Positions 22,038 through 33,090 of a DNA stretch of 45,788 nt are shown in pieces; the stretch's first letter is position 1; every line of letters starts with the position of its first letter. The notes below the pieces were generated by a model. It was given only the letters and a program-made list of their open reading frames with translations, made no database searches and had not been told where the DNA came from. This DNA comes from Triparma columacea (lineage: Eukaryota; Sar; Bolidophyceae; Parmales; Triparmaceae): NCBI GenBank assembly GCA_030267965.1, contig BRYA01000520.1, positions 3,039 to 48,826 on the forward strand, given 5' to 3'. The position numbers and the translations under genes are program-made.

Positions 22038-25000
22038 ATGAAAATGAGACTTCCTCATCTTCCCCCAATCATGCTATTATTCTGGGTCTTTATTGCGTTA
22101 AAACCATCTTTCGCCTCTAAAAAGTTATCCCCTCCCTCTATGCCTCCCAATCAGGCCTTCCAAATATCCTCCAGCATCATTGTATGCTCTGTAAGCGGGA
22201 CTGTCTCAACGATTGACGCCAGAACAGGTGCCTTAAAGGGCCTGTTCAACTCAGGGGGCAAAGTCGTTACCTCCAATACGGCTTTCCCGGCTAAATCTCC
22301 CACCGGTGACACCTCAGAATCAATGAGAGCGGTAATCGACCAGAATGTCAACATAATCCCCGGCCTTGATGGTCTAATCTACTCCTTGACAGACACTGGC
22401 TCTCTAACCTTGCTTCCCATATCAGCGATGGACGCCGTTCAGACCCCCATCGCCTCCTGTAACGAGGAAAGTGACGACGGTGACTGCGGCATGGTAACGG
22501 GGGTGAAGAAGAGCAAGGTATTCGCTATTGATGTTGAGGCTGGGAGCGTGAGGTGGGTGCAAAGCGGGGATGGGGAGGGGGGGTTCAGTAGGAAGGAAGG
22601 TGAGGATGAAGGGAGGGGGGGGGGAGCTTGTGCTAGAGTTTCGCTTGGATTAGAAGCATTTCCCTTTCTTGGGCTGCATTTCTCTGAGGTCCTTACCTAT
22701 ATAACCCTGNNNNNNNNNNNNNNNNNNNNNNNNNNCCCCCCCCCCCCCCCCCCCCCCCCCTCCCCCCCCTTCTCCCCCCGCAGCTTACAACTGGGCAGAA
22801 ACTAGAGAAGTAGATGGATCCTCAGAAATTCCTTCGTCCCTAAAGCCCCTGCTCCTTCAACGTGAGGACTACCTCGTGAGGCAAATAGGAATAAAGGATG
22901 GGGAGGAGGTCTGGAATTTGACAGTGAGTCACTTTTCCGCACTCGACTTTCAAACGCAGGGAGAAGAGGAGGTGAGACGTTGTGAGGAGCCACAGCGACG
23001 ACATAAGTTGGCTGACGTGCAACGCAAGTACACATAAACCATAGCCTTCCTACGATCTCGGTCGCCATTAACGCAACTCCTTTTTTTTTCCGCGAATCTC
23101 GCTTCGCTCGGAACAGGATGATGAGTGGGGGGATCATGAGCCCTCTGCCCCGCCCACCAACGCCAACCTTCCCAGGATAATATGGGGACACGACGGGGAA
23201 ACAATTATGGGTGTCGACCCGGCCTCCGAAAGCATTATTTGGAGCCGCAAGGTTGACTCCGTTGTGGCTGCAATGTACGGCGTGGTGGGGGACAAGTGGG
23301 TAGACGTAGACATTGTACAGGAGCCCCCCCCGTCGGAGGAGGACCCAAGATCCAACGGTAACAATGTCGTGGTAGAATACAGGGGCGACCAATGGGCAAA
23401 GGTGAGAATATGGGTGAGAGTGGAAATGAGTGTCGTTATCCGATCCGCACATCTATACACGAACAGATACCTCCGCTCGTAAACTTCACCTTTGCGACCC
23501 GAACGCAACCAATAAAAATCTTACCCACCATCCCGCTTCGCTCGTCTCGCAGAATGCTCTCAACCTTCCGCGTGTGCGTGAGTCAGGGGGGGACAAGTTT
23601 GTCGAGCCAAGGGAGTGGATGGGTTTGGGTCCTGAGGAGGTTTGCGTTGACGACGGTAGACCAGGGGTGTCCCCCAACTCCCAGAACTCCCTCCCATATC
23701 CCGATGGACAACCCTCAACGCCAGGCAGCAATACAGATGGGTTCAAGCATGGGAGGGGACTTTTCGTCACTTGGAAAATGGTCTTTGGGCTCGTCATATT
23801 TCTCGCCTGGTTTGCGAGGGTTGCTTACATTAAGCTCAAGAGGAGATGGTGGAAAAAGGTGAGATTATTGGACAAAAGCAGTCCAGCGTGAAGCAGTCCG
23901 AACTACTTACACTAACAAAACCCTTACGTCACAGATGATGGATACCCCCGTAATGCAACAGCACAGGAAATCATTTTCTCCGCCTCTCATGGCTCTCTCT
24001 GAAACCAATGCGCAAGAAACTTTGAACCTCCAACCCTTGCCAGCCCCCCGCTTGCTCTCTGCTGACATTTCTCCTAGCAGTGCAGCCCACAAGCTTTCCG
24101 CCTCGAGTCGTGCGGCTTCAATGCCAGTGTTGCACAGCGACAGCCACACTGACGATATCAGTAGTAAGGGCGGATCAATGGGGATGGAGACATCAGAACC
24201 AATTCACAAGGTTGACCCCATTCCAAGCAACCTAAATCCTGCCACCTCCACGGGCTCCACACCGTTGCCACCTAGCCTTGACAAAACGGGCTCGGAACTA
24301 AATATCACAGGGAAGACTTCCGCTTCGGCAAGCCCTGGCCCGCCGCCTACTCCCCAAACACCAAACCTAACCCCCCAGGGGCCTGAAACCCCGATAAGCG
24401 AGGTGGACGGTATCCCCCTCGTGAGGTACTCCAGGTACGCATCTGAGTTCCACGAGAAATCCGCCCTGGGTAAGGGCGGGTTCGGGACGGTTTATCGGTG
24501 TTTGAATTCGTTGGATGGTCGCGACTATGCGGTCAAGAAGATTCGCATCGAGTCTGCCATAGGGGCCGATGGCAAGAAGAGCCTCAGTGTAAAGTTGAAG
24601 AAGGTCCTAAGGGAGGTCAAGATTTTAGCCCTCTTGGATCATCCTAATATCGTCCGTTACTATACGGCCTGGTTGGAGGTCGATTACGGCGACGGGAAGG
24701 AGAAGGAGGGTGGGGAGGGTGGGGAGGACCAGAGTGGGTGGGCAAGCAGTAGCTTGCTCTTCATGAAGAAGGGGGAGGTGGGAAAGGGAAATAAACGGAA
24801 GAAGAAGAATAAGAAGAGCAAAATTCTCGCCTCTGCGAGCTCTGATGGTTCTCTGGACGATTTGGGCTTCGACTGGGATCGAGGGGGCGTTGAGGGGGGG
24901 GAAGGGGGTGACTTGTCTCGTTGGAGCGAGGACGTTGACGATGATGACGATGACGACGACGACGATGGTGAAGGAGGTGAGAACAAGGCAAATTGGAAGG

Positions 25001-26458
25001 CAGCATTACGACATATCGCAACGCTACGACAATTCTTCTTGCCCACCATCACAAACCCTTTCCCAACGTTCTTCGCTCATCACAGAATTTTCTGTTGACT
25101 TGTCCTCCCAATCTTCGATCGACATCACCCCTACCAATAATTCTGGTGGCTACGTTAATATGTCGAGCACGAATGACGGTTCCCCTGAGAAGAGCGGGAA
25201 AGGAGGAGAGGACTCGTCACTTGTCAACAAATCCAGCACGAACTGGCTGGGAGTTCCCAGCTACTCCTCCAACATCAACGCTGTGAATGATTCCGCGACC
25301 AATAAGTCAAAGCTCAACGACACGACGACGTTAGCATCGACCGTGGAGGGGGGGGGCAACTCGAGAAAACCCAACACTCAACGCCACATTCTCTACATTC
25401 AAATGCAGTACTGCTCTCAGAAGTCGCTGAGGGATTTCCTTTCGTCCCCGGAAGCTAGAAGTAACGGGAACAAGGTTGGAGGAGCAGGAGAAGTGGGAGG
25501 CAAGAAGAAGGATTCGACGTTTGGCATCGACATCCCTTATGCCATTGAGCTTTTTGGTCAGGTGTGCAGGGGGGTGAAGCACGTTCACAGTCAGGGTTTA
25601 ATCCATAGAGATCTGAAGCCGAGTAACTGCTTCGTTGACGTAGGGGGGCAGGTAAAGATTGGGGACTTCGGCTTGTCGAGGGAGAGCAGCGATGGAGACG
25701 AGGGTGGGAGAGAGGGCGACGCCGATACCTCGTTTGAGGCGGACAGGGCAGCTTTGGGCAAGGGGGTCATTAACACCGCCGGTGTCGGGACGTACATGTA
25801 TGCGTCTCCTGAGCAGATGAACGGCAGGGATTATGACGCGTCGACTGATGTTTACTCTTTGGGCGTGCTTCTCTTCGAGCTCTGTTACCCAATGTACACG
25901 GGAATGGAGCGGAGCGTCGTGCTTGGGGGGATCCACAAAGGGCAGTTCCCCAAGGCGTGGATGGAAACTGTTGCGAAAGATTACAAGGAGCTCCAGGAGC
26001 TCATTGTCAAGATGATCAGTCACAGGCCCCACGAACGTCCCAACGCCGACAAAGTCGCCAACACTATAGACCAAATCCTAGGCAAGCTCACCATCCTCAG
26101 CCTGGACAGGAGCAAGAGCAGGGGGGATGGGGCGGTTTTGCTAAGGGTTGAGGCCCCGGATGCCGTCTCTATTCTTCCAGCCACCGTGGCTATGATCAAA
26201 AAAGCGGCGCCAGAGGTTGTCATCCAACAATATGGTTTGCGAGGTATTGAAGGGGAGGCCATCATGGAATTTGCCATAGGAGGTCTTGACTTCGAGGGGG
26301 GAGACAATGGCGACGGTGATAGCGACGATGACGATGAAGGTGTTCATGATAGTTTGGGGAGGATTATGAAAGCCCTGAATGAAAGTGACAAGATTGGTGT
26401 TGTCAGGCAAGTTACCGAAAAACACCAATCCTTCGACGGCAGGGATGGAACCGCTTGA
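22038..26458 (+). CDS. PERK-like eIF2alpha kinase (ER stress sensor)
   Basis: Predicted ER-resident kinase that senses unfolded protein and phosphorylates eIF2alpha. Six exons: 22038-22599, 22784-22971, 23117-23401, 23553-23858, 23935-24976 and 25086-26458. Phases match throughout (1,0,0,0,1), giving about 1251 residues. A signal peptide ([15 protein letters not shown]) precedes a beta-propeller luminal domain with [16 protein letters not shown] and [15 protein letters not shown], typical of IRE1/PERK sensors. One membrane helix lies at about 416-438. The kinase starts near residue 620: [39 protein letters not shown] and [15 protein letters not shown], the last two characteristic of eIF2alpha kinases. 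A roughly 240-residue acidic, Lys-rich insert splits the N-lobe, as in PERK and GCN2. About 120 residues follow the kinase, which is unusual. The assembly gap falls inside intron 1, so the coding sequence is complete. Confidence 0.9.
22710..22735. other. Assembly gap next to a poly-C tract
   Basis: 26 unresolved bases followed directly by a C homopolymer that runs up to the 3' splice site of PERK intron 1. The gap is intronic. It probably marks sequencing failure in a long C run, so its true length is unknown. Confidence 0.95.
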
Positions 26459-26505
26459 TCACGATGGTGGTAATATATCTGTAGCAAAGCTTTTTATCAA
26501 AAACA

Positions 26506-28900
26506 TTACTTCTTCTTCACGTCATAATCGAAAGGCCTCTTCAAGTCATGATATTCCTGTTCCTTCTGCGACATATTATATCGCGCATTTACGCCTTCCT
26601 GAGGGACGAAGTCGCCCCCGGCTCCAACGCTCCGCAAGTAGTCTTCGCGTTTCTGGCGCCTGCCAACATCCACCTCGATGTCGGTGTCATGATTAATCTC
26701 GTTTATGTGCTTTCCATCCGTCCTTCCATTGCTTTCCTTGACCCTCCAATCCGTGTCGGTTACTTTCTTCGGAGCTACAACTTCGTCGCTCAGCGGTCCT
26801 AGGCTCCCCCTCAGGGACTTGAGAAGTGATTGGATATCTCCTGCCAGGTCGTCTCTCTCAGCCGCCGTCTCGTCCGTCTTTCTCTTCATGGCGATGAACT
26901 TAAGGTAATCCTCGTTAACCTTTTTGTGCTTGTCAGCCTCCTTCTTCCATTCCTCCATCTCCTTCTCGTCCTTGGGCACGTCGTTGGCAGCCTCCTTTGC
27001 GGCTTTCTCCTTGGCCTTGCCAGTCATGTAAGTTTTATCCCTTCCGCATGTGTTACACTTTCTCTCCTTTGCCTCGTTTTCTTTCCCACAAAGCGAGCAC
27101 TTCCACGGTTCAAAAGACACAAACGTCTTTCGTGGGACCCTTGCACCGCCACCATCGCCTCCATTCCCCCTTTTCCTATTTTGTTGTCGCCGATCCCAAT
27201 CAAATCTATGTTCCTCGATGTCCCTGTCGTAAGCTGATTTTTGTGTCTCCTCTTTCCGCGATAGCAGCCTCCCTTGAACATCTTGCTGCCTCCTCCTAGC
27301 TTCGTCCACAGCCAGTTTCTTCATTTCCATATCCGAGTTCAATGTCACCCCCCCTTCTGCCTCCTCCTTCTCCTTGCGCATCCTCTTCTTCTGGGCCATG
27401 AGCATCCGAAGCCTGACGTTTTTTTCCTTGCTCGCGACGTAATCAAATTCGTCGTCGTCGTCGTCGTCATCGTCATCATCTGAGGAATCTAAATGGCCGC
27501 CACCGTTAGTTCCCCCGGTCTCTGCTGATTCATCGTAGGGCACTCCAGGACGCTCGCCGGCCCTCTCCTCCCCCTCCTTGGGAGCCACGAAATTCTCAAT
27601 TATTCCCATCATGTCTCTGCGGATTTTAGTCACAATGATTGTCTTCGGTAGGGCATCAAGCTTCTGGCACATGTACTTCTCAGTCAAGAATTCCGCCATC
27701 GCCTCCCTTATATCTGCAACTTCGTTCCTCCCCCCGGTCATGTCCCACTTCTTGACCTCCTCATTGAAATCCTTCCAGGCCTTGGTAGCTTCCATGTCGC
27801 CCTCCTTTTCTGCAACGAACAACGATCATCGAGGGAGGTAACGAGGCAACGAGCGAATGGGGTAAGTGAAGGGTTCTGCACCGTCGTCGTCTTCGCCGCC
27901 GCCCCAACCGCGGTCGCTTATGTCCACAAATCTCACCTTTGATGCCCAGCCTCGCCCCCGCTGCGCTGTCCGTGGCCATCATTGGCACTTTTTTTATCCT
28001 CTCTTCCTCCCTAAGCTTCTCCATCATGATTCTATCCTCCTCCTCAGCCTCTTCGTCCCTCTGTTCGGCGGTGAGGCCCTGTTTCCTGTACTTTTCTTGG
28101 ACACTTTGGTAGGCCGCCTTCCCAAGTGTCATGGCTTCACGGGCAGATTTGCCCTTTGCGAAAGCTGCCGTCTGCGCTTCTTCCTGGGCTTTTTTTGAAA
28201 TTCTCGCCACAAACTCCGGGGGGGGCTCTGTTTTGGCCCTTTCTGCGTCCTCCTTGTCTTTCGCTAGCTTTCGTTTGACAGCCTGCTCCATGAACTCCTT
28301 GTCCTTCCTGTAGTTATTGATGCTCTCTCTGGTCAAGTTCTCAGGCTCCTTCTTCACCACATCCTCCCTCCTCGCCCTTCGCAGCTTCTTCATGTTCTCG
28401 TTCTCCTTCTCCAACTCTTGCATCTTCAGGAGCGCCTTGGCGGCCGAAGCCGCTCTCCCCGCTGGAATGCTGCTATTTCTTGAAGACGCACCAGCAACAT
28501 TACTATTACCGACATCCGCCTCCAACAAGAACTTCCCTCTATTGTTATTGGCTGTCGTTCTTCGCCTCTCCTTGAGCTCCTTATTTCTTGTCCTCACCCC
28601 GTGCATACTGCTCAAGACGTCATCGAGCAAGAAGAGGGTCGGTTTCTTGCTGCTGTCGGGAGATATCAAGGGGTTCGCCGCAACAGAGGATGGGGCAGTG
28701 TAGGAGGAGGAGTAAGAGGGTCGACTTGAGGAGTGTCTTGAGGTCGACGCCGATCCCGTTCCTGATCCGGTATCAAAACCAGCCCCAGGAGGAGGAGGGG
28801 CATTCAAAGGAGGGGCTTCAGTTTTTATTGGTAGGTATGAAGGCACTCCTGGGGCTTGGCCTGAGGCAAGGAGGCCGTCGGCGTAAGAGAAGAGATTCAT
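26506..28900 (-). CDS. RanBP2-type zinc-finger coiled-coil protein
   Basis: Specific function not recognised. Exons 28900-27937 and 27809-26506 join in phase 1, giving about 755 residues. The first 100 residues are Ser/Pro-rich; most of the rest is charged Lys/Glu/Arg coiled coil. One RanBP2-type zinc finger lies near residues 555-578: WKCSLCGKENEAKERKCNTC, with the expected W-x-C-x2-C-x10-C-x2-C spacing. Such fingers bind ubiquitin or single-stranded RNA, and nothing here decides which. An acidic Asp run (27455-27485, GAC/GAT repeat) precedes it. The stop codon is only 47 bp from that of the convergent PERK gene. The high charge and lack of targeting signals suggest a nuclear or cytosolic protein (inference). 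Confidence 0.65.
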
Positions 28901-29225
28901 CGTTGCCTACCCGGGTATGAAAACGACACAAGGCAGATTTGAATGTTCGAACAGCACCGGGCGCTGCGCAGAATTCAAATTGACGAGCGGGGTAGCTTAA
29001 TTCGCCTTAAAAATTGCCAAATGCTTTTTGATTGTTACAATTATCTGTTAAAAGTAGGTTAACTTGCACTTCGGAAGGCAATAAATACATACCCGCAAGG
29101 AAAATATCGAAAACAGTGCAGTTGTAACTGTAATAATCCCGAGCGTCCCTACCCAAACCCTAAGCCAAAAGGACTTTCAAAACCGGCCGCTAGCCTAACA
29201 CCTTCTGGAGGTTCGAGGGCGCGCC
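28901..29225. promoter_or_regulatory. Shared divergent promoter, 325 bp
   Basis: Longest head-to-head spacer in the window. It is AT-richer than its flanks in the middle (29020-29110) and GC-rich at both ends. The + strand start sits in GCGCCATGGCAG, a strong Kozak-like context. No gene or RNA feature was seen inside. Confidence 0.4.
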
Positions 29226-30083
29226 ATGGCAGATGATGACCCCATGGCGTTTCTAAATGCGCAGAGGGAGAAGCTATCTGCAATCAGTGCGATGGCGGAT
29301 GTTGCGAGTATGCAGAATAACCTCGTTGCCCAAGTCCAAATGCGCATGAGGAGCATATCAGACATTGAGGAGGGCAAGGGCTCCGGCCAACCGAGGGCTG
29401 ACCCGGAGGTGGAGGCATGGAAGAAGAAGATTGCCGAGTTGAGCGCGGGAGGGCCTCCCCCCTCGAGAGCGGACTTACCCAAGCCCGCTCCCAAGGCTGG
29501 GAGGGGGAGGCAGGCACAGCCAAGATCAAGGCAGAGCGGAATTCAGGCGCCAAGGACAAAAGGGGTGGGACCGGAGAGTTCCAACGGGCGGAGAGAGGGA
29601 GGACAAAGCATAAGGCTTCGCAAGTCTGAGCTTCGGGAAATAAACGGGGGAACTGCAGCAGGCACTTTGAGAAAGAAGGAAGTGAGGAAAATACAGCGAG
29701 GGTCTTCTCCTCCTCCCCTCCCCCTGACGAGCGAAGCTAGCAAGGGACTCTACTCGAGCCCTCATAGGAAGGAGAAGAACGAAAATCAGAAGAAAGTTCG
29801 GGGGGGCAACAGTAGTAGAAGCGAGGGTGCCCGCAGGCCTCCCAAGTCCCCCCCACGATCGGAGAACCCTCTGGTCCGCTCGGTAGAGGAAAGGGTGGAG
29901 AAGATGCCCCTCCCTTCGGGTGTAGATGATGAGGTCGAGATGTGGAGGAGGAAGATTGCAGCGCTTTCTGCAGTGAACCCGACAGCGAGTTACCAGAGCC
30001 CCATCAAGGACACTGGTTTCAGCCCGGGAAGTGCGAGGGGCAGTGGACTCGAAGCTGTGAAGCGGAGGGCAAATCGAAGGTGA
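29226..30083 (+). CDS. Hypothetical basic protein with a repeated EVExW motif
   Basis: Single exon, 285 residues, strongly basic and Ser/Pro/Gly-rich, probably disordered apart from a short N-terminal helix (residues 1-50). The only clear signal is an internal repeat: PEVEAWKKKIAELSA near residue 60 and DEVEMWRRKIAALSA near residue 240, separated by about 170 low-complexity residues. The two copies share EVE-W-basic-basic-KIA-LSA and look like short amphipathic helices, possibly a duplicated binding peptide. I know of no family carrying it. The gene lies head-to-head with the zinc-finger gene and tail-to-tail with the WW gene (66 bp apart). Confidence 0.6.
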   Translation: MADDDPMAFLNAQREKLSAISAMADVASMQNNLVAQVQMRMRSISDIEEGKGSGQPRADPEVEAWKKKIAELSAGGPPPSRADLPKPAPKAGRGRQAQPRSRQSGIQAPRTKGVGPESSNGRREGGQSIRLRKSELREINGGTAAGTLRKKEVRKIQRGSSPPPLPLTSEASKGLYSSPHRKEKNENQKKVRGGNSSRSEGARRPPKSPPRSENPLVRSVEERVEKMPLPSGVDDEVEMWRRKIAALSAVNPTASYQSPIKDTGFSPGSARGSGLEAVKRRANRR

Positions 30084-30112
30084 CAAATTGCTTTTGAATG
30101 CATGCTGTTTTC

Positions 30113-30118
30113 TTTATT
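30113..30118 (-). terminator. Putative poly(A) signal AATAAA
   Basis: Minus-strand AATAAA about 32 nt beyond the TAA of the WW-domain gene, inside the 66-bp convergent spacer. Confidence 0.35.
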
Positions 30119-30149
30119 TTCATTTTGGTTCCTTTCATCAACGCTGTGT

Positions 30150-32921
30150 TTAACCTCTCAGCGTGAACGACACCCTCCTTACTGACTTGACTTCCCCCGT
30201 GTGGTCGTAGCTCCTGTCCATTCCTAGCCTCTTCGGCGGCGGGGGGGGCAAGTTGGAGGCTTTCAGTGGCGATGAAATTTTTACGGCACCTGGTGGTATG
30301 CGTGTGAGGGGGGAGGGGGAGATGGGGGATTGATCGTGTTAGAAGTTGGTGAAGAGGCGCGACACACCCCTCCCACCCCACCCCACCACAACACGCCACT
30401 TACCAGCGGTGAGCTCCTTCATGGTAGCTCTCTTTGGGTTCATAGAGTGTGAGCTGGAGAAGGTGTCTCTGCGCGAAGTAGCTTGCGCTTTGTCGTACTG
30501 TATACTAAAATTGTGCAATAGCGATTGTTCCGTTACGGTCGTCTCCTGGAAGTTCTCATTTTTTTCTGAACCTGCCACAAGGGTTGGCGGGGGTGGAGGA
30601 GAAACTCGCCCTACTGTTGACCTTTCCCTCTCTTTCTTTTTCGTCCTAATATTGATCTTGGACGTTGGTGGCGTTTCCTTGCCGTCCTTCGCTGTCTCCT
30701 CCCCCCCCCCCATCTCCATCATCCTTCCCTTGATTATATTTTTCTCCGTCTTCAGATTCTTCTGGAACTACGATGAGCGAGCGGGGAAGGAGGGGCGACC
30801 AAAGTGGATTAGAATTGAGAAAGGAGCAAAGCAAGGAGCGGGTGGGGAGCGAAGCGAGCAGCAAGAAGGTTGCCTTGTCATCGCCACGCTCATTCGCACC
30901 ACAACGCCCTCGATTTTGGGCTGTGATCCTCCGCTTCACTCGCCGCCTCATCTTACCTTCCTCAGCTCTACCTGGTGGCCTCTTGTGGCAGCCTTGAGGT
31001 CGTGCAAGAGTGTGTGCTGAGTTTGGAGCGACTCGAGGGCGGTGCAATAGGAAGTGATCAGCTTAGTTTCGAGGAAATCTATCGTCGCCGTTGTCTTGAT
31101 GTCGCCCCTCGCGTTCTGGACCATCGCCTTCATCCTCTGCTGCTGACTGAAAATAATTCTCAGCCTGCTCTCCCTTTCCCGTTCCCTATCCTTCTTCTCA
31201 AGCTGCGCGGGGGTCGAAGTGGAGATGCGCGAGGGGTGATAGACCAAGACGGAGAAATCGTGCATAGTGAGAAAGTGGATGTGACGATAGATAAAAACGA
31301 GTCCATTCTCACCTCCATTTTTATTCTTTCCTTCTCAGCTTCTACTTCGTCCTTGTCTATCTGCACCTTGAGGGGGTACGACGACGGGTAGACCGTTTGC
31401 GATTTGACTCGAGGCTTTGAGGCAGGGGGTGGAGGAGTTGACTGGTCTGCTTGATCCTCGTCATTGTCTTTGATGTCGGCGGCCCCAGCTTCGTCGACGT
31501 CAATCATCTCCCGCGCCTTAACGACGGCCTCGAAGCTTTTTCGGATGTCTAACTTGGCAGTGGTTGTATTGGAGGAATCAATCTTCTTGGCGACCTCCTC
31601 TCTTGCTGGGCCCTGTTGTCTATCGTTAGCCACAGCATCATCCTCGGCATCGCTGCCTTCATCGATAACGTCGTTGGACGAAAGCAAGGACCCGTGAGGG
31701 GCGGGGGCGGGAGAGGGTGAGCCGAGAGCTTGGGAGAGCGACGCTCCCATGTTCACGCTCGCGCGACGGATTTTTGAGAGGGCAGAGAGAGTTGAACGTC
31801 GGCGAGCGTCCGGGTTCTTCTTGCTTGGAGTTGGGGAGGTGGAGGCGGTGGGGGTGGTGGGGGCGGTGGGGGCGGTGGGGGCGGTTGGGGCGGTGGGGGC
31901 GGTGGGGGCGGTGGGGGCGGTGGCGGGTGCAGCTTCGTCGCTGGCTTCGTGGTTGGGCTCGGATCCCCCCTCGGCAGCCTTCTTTGGACTTGACTGGAGG
32001 GCCACGCTAAGGCTGGAGGCGTTCACGCTCGCGCGACGAATTTTCGATAGGGCGGCGAGGGTGCTCTTCCTCCGTCCGCTGGCTGAATTGCCATTCGTCG
32101 GTGTCGTCGGTTTAGGAGTATTAGAAGGTGTGGGTGTGGCTTTCGGTGTGGGTGTGGCTTTCGGCGGGTAAGGAGCGGTTGGTGTTTTGGGGGCTGGGAG
32201 TTTTGGGGTTTTGGGGGATATCGGCAGAGAAAGGGGGGGTGGGGAGACAACAGGGTCCGGCTGCTGGGGAAGAACAGAAGGAGAAGACGTGGGAGACTCC
32301 TCAGGAATAGTGGAGTCCTCATCATCTTCAGTCTCATCGTCGTGGTACACGATCTTGGCTCCTTCCGGGACTTCCCACACGGGTGTCGATCCCCCGACTT
32401 CAATATAATAGAGCCGGTTGTCGTGCGCTTCGCTCCGGTAAGCGTCAAAGCTTGGGACGGGGGAATCTTGCTGTGGTGGGATAGTGGGGTCGGCAGGGGC
32501 CAACGGAGCGTGGGCGGCGGACGCCGGGGGCTGGTCGCTATTAGTGGCGTCCTGCCTGGCACCTAACACCGTCTGCTGGTCGCCCCCGAGATCATCTGGG
32601 TCTGGGATGAACGAGGTTGGCTCATCCCAAGTTGTTTCGCCTGTCACAGTGTTATAGTAGTAGTAGACTTGGTGAGATTCATCCCATAGCTGTTGATGGA
32701 CGGGTTCGTCTTTTGAGGGTTTTGGGGGGTGGGGGGGGGTGAGATGCGTCATCGGTTTTTGTGTAAGAAGGATATGTAAGAAGAGGTGCGGGGAAAGTGA
32801 GAATGAAAATCAACAAGGAGAGATGATACGCACCTTCTTTTTTCTTGGGGGGCGGACTCTTGGATCTAGCCGGCGACTTCGACCGGTTCCGCGATCCCTT
32901 CCTTTTCGATTTCTTTCCCAT
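30150..32921 (-). CDS. WW-domain protein with duplicated basic phospho-site-like motif
   Basis: Probable adaptor binding Pro-rich ligands. Five exons: 32921-32834, 32709-31313, 31202-30957, 30761-30404 and 30289-30150. Phases match (1,0,0,1), giving 742 residues. After a Lys/Arg/Ser-rich start, a WW domain lies at about residues 36-65 (LWDESHQ then VYYYYNTVTGETTWDEP, both signature Trp present). A weaker WW-like unit follows near 118-145 (NRLYYIEVGGSTPVWEVP, first Trp replaced). A long Pro/Thr/Ser region follows. It contains two near-identical blocks, RRKSTLAALSKIRRASVN near 245 and RRRSTLSALSKIRRASVN near 328, each with RRxS sites of the type phosphorylated by basophilic kinases such as PKA. 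Between them is an (Ala-Pro-Thr)n run. Exon 3 encodes a helical segment. The chosen ATG is the first in the opening exon. Confidence 0.7.
31842..31925 (-). repeat. 9-bp minisatellite encoding Ala-Pro-Thr repeats
   Basis: Tandem 9-bp units (GCGGTGGGG on the + strand) repeated about eight or nine times inside the WW gene, read as Ala-Pro-Thr. The uniform third positions indicate recent expansion. Confidence 0.85.
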
Positions 32922-33090
32922 GGCTTTTTTGGTCCGCTCAAATTTGGACAAAACTGTTATTTAGACCAGAGTAAATAGAGGTGCTTTTGGCGCTCTCAAT
33001 AGTTGTTTGGTCGATCGGCTGAGCGATTTTTTGCGTTGGAGCGAAGTGGTGGTGGTGTCTGAAGGGTGTGGGCTTCAATTTGTCAGGTCT
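32922..33090. promoter_or_regulatory. Shared divergent promoter, 169 bp
   Basis: Spacer between the WW gene (-) and the alpha/beta-hydrolase gene (+). An in-frame TTG-initiated extension exists on each side, but ATG starts at 32921 and 33091 are preferred. Confidence 0.35.

Noticed and set aside
22038..22805. Reading PERK exon 1 straight through the gap of unknown bases
   Set aside because: A GTGAG donor at 22600 and a CAG acceptor at 22783 join in phase 1 and restore a luminal-domain motif; the read-through gives poly-Pro nonsense across the gap.
24977..25083. Continuation of PERK exon 5 to a stop near 25098
   Set aside because: It would truncate the kinase before its catalytic loop; a GTGAG donor and CACAG acceptor in phase 1 connect to the rest of the kinase.
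31717..32171. Gly/Ala/Val- and Trp/Arg-rich + strand frames
   Set aside because: They are antisense readings of the Ala-Pro-Thr minisatellite and adjoining sequence of the WW gene.
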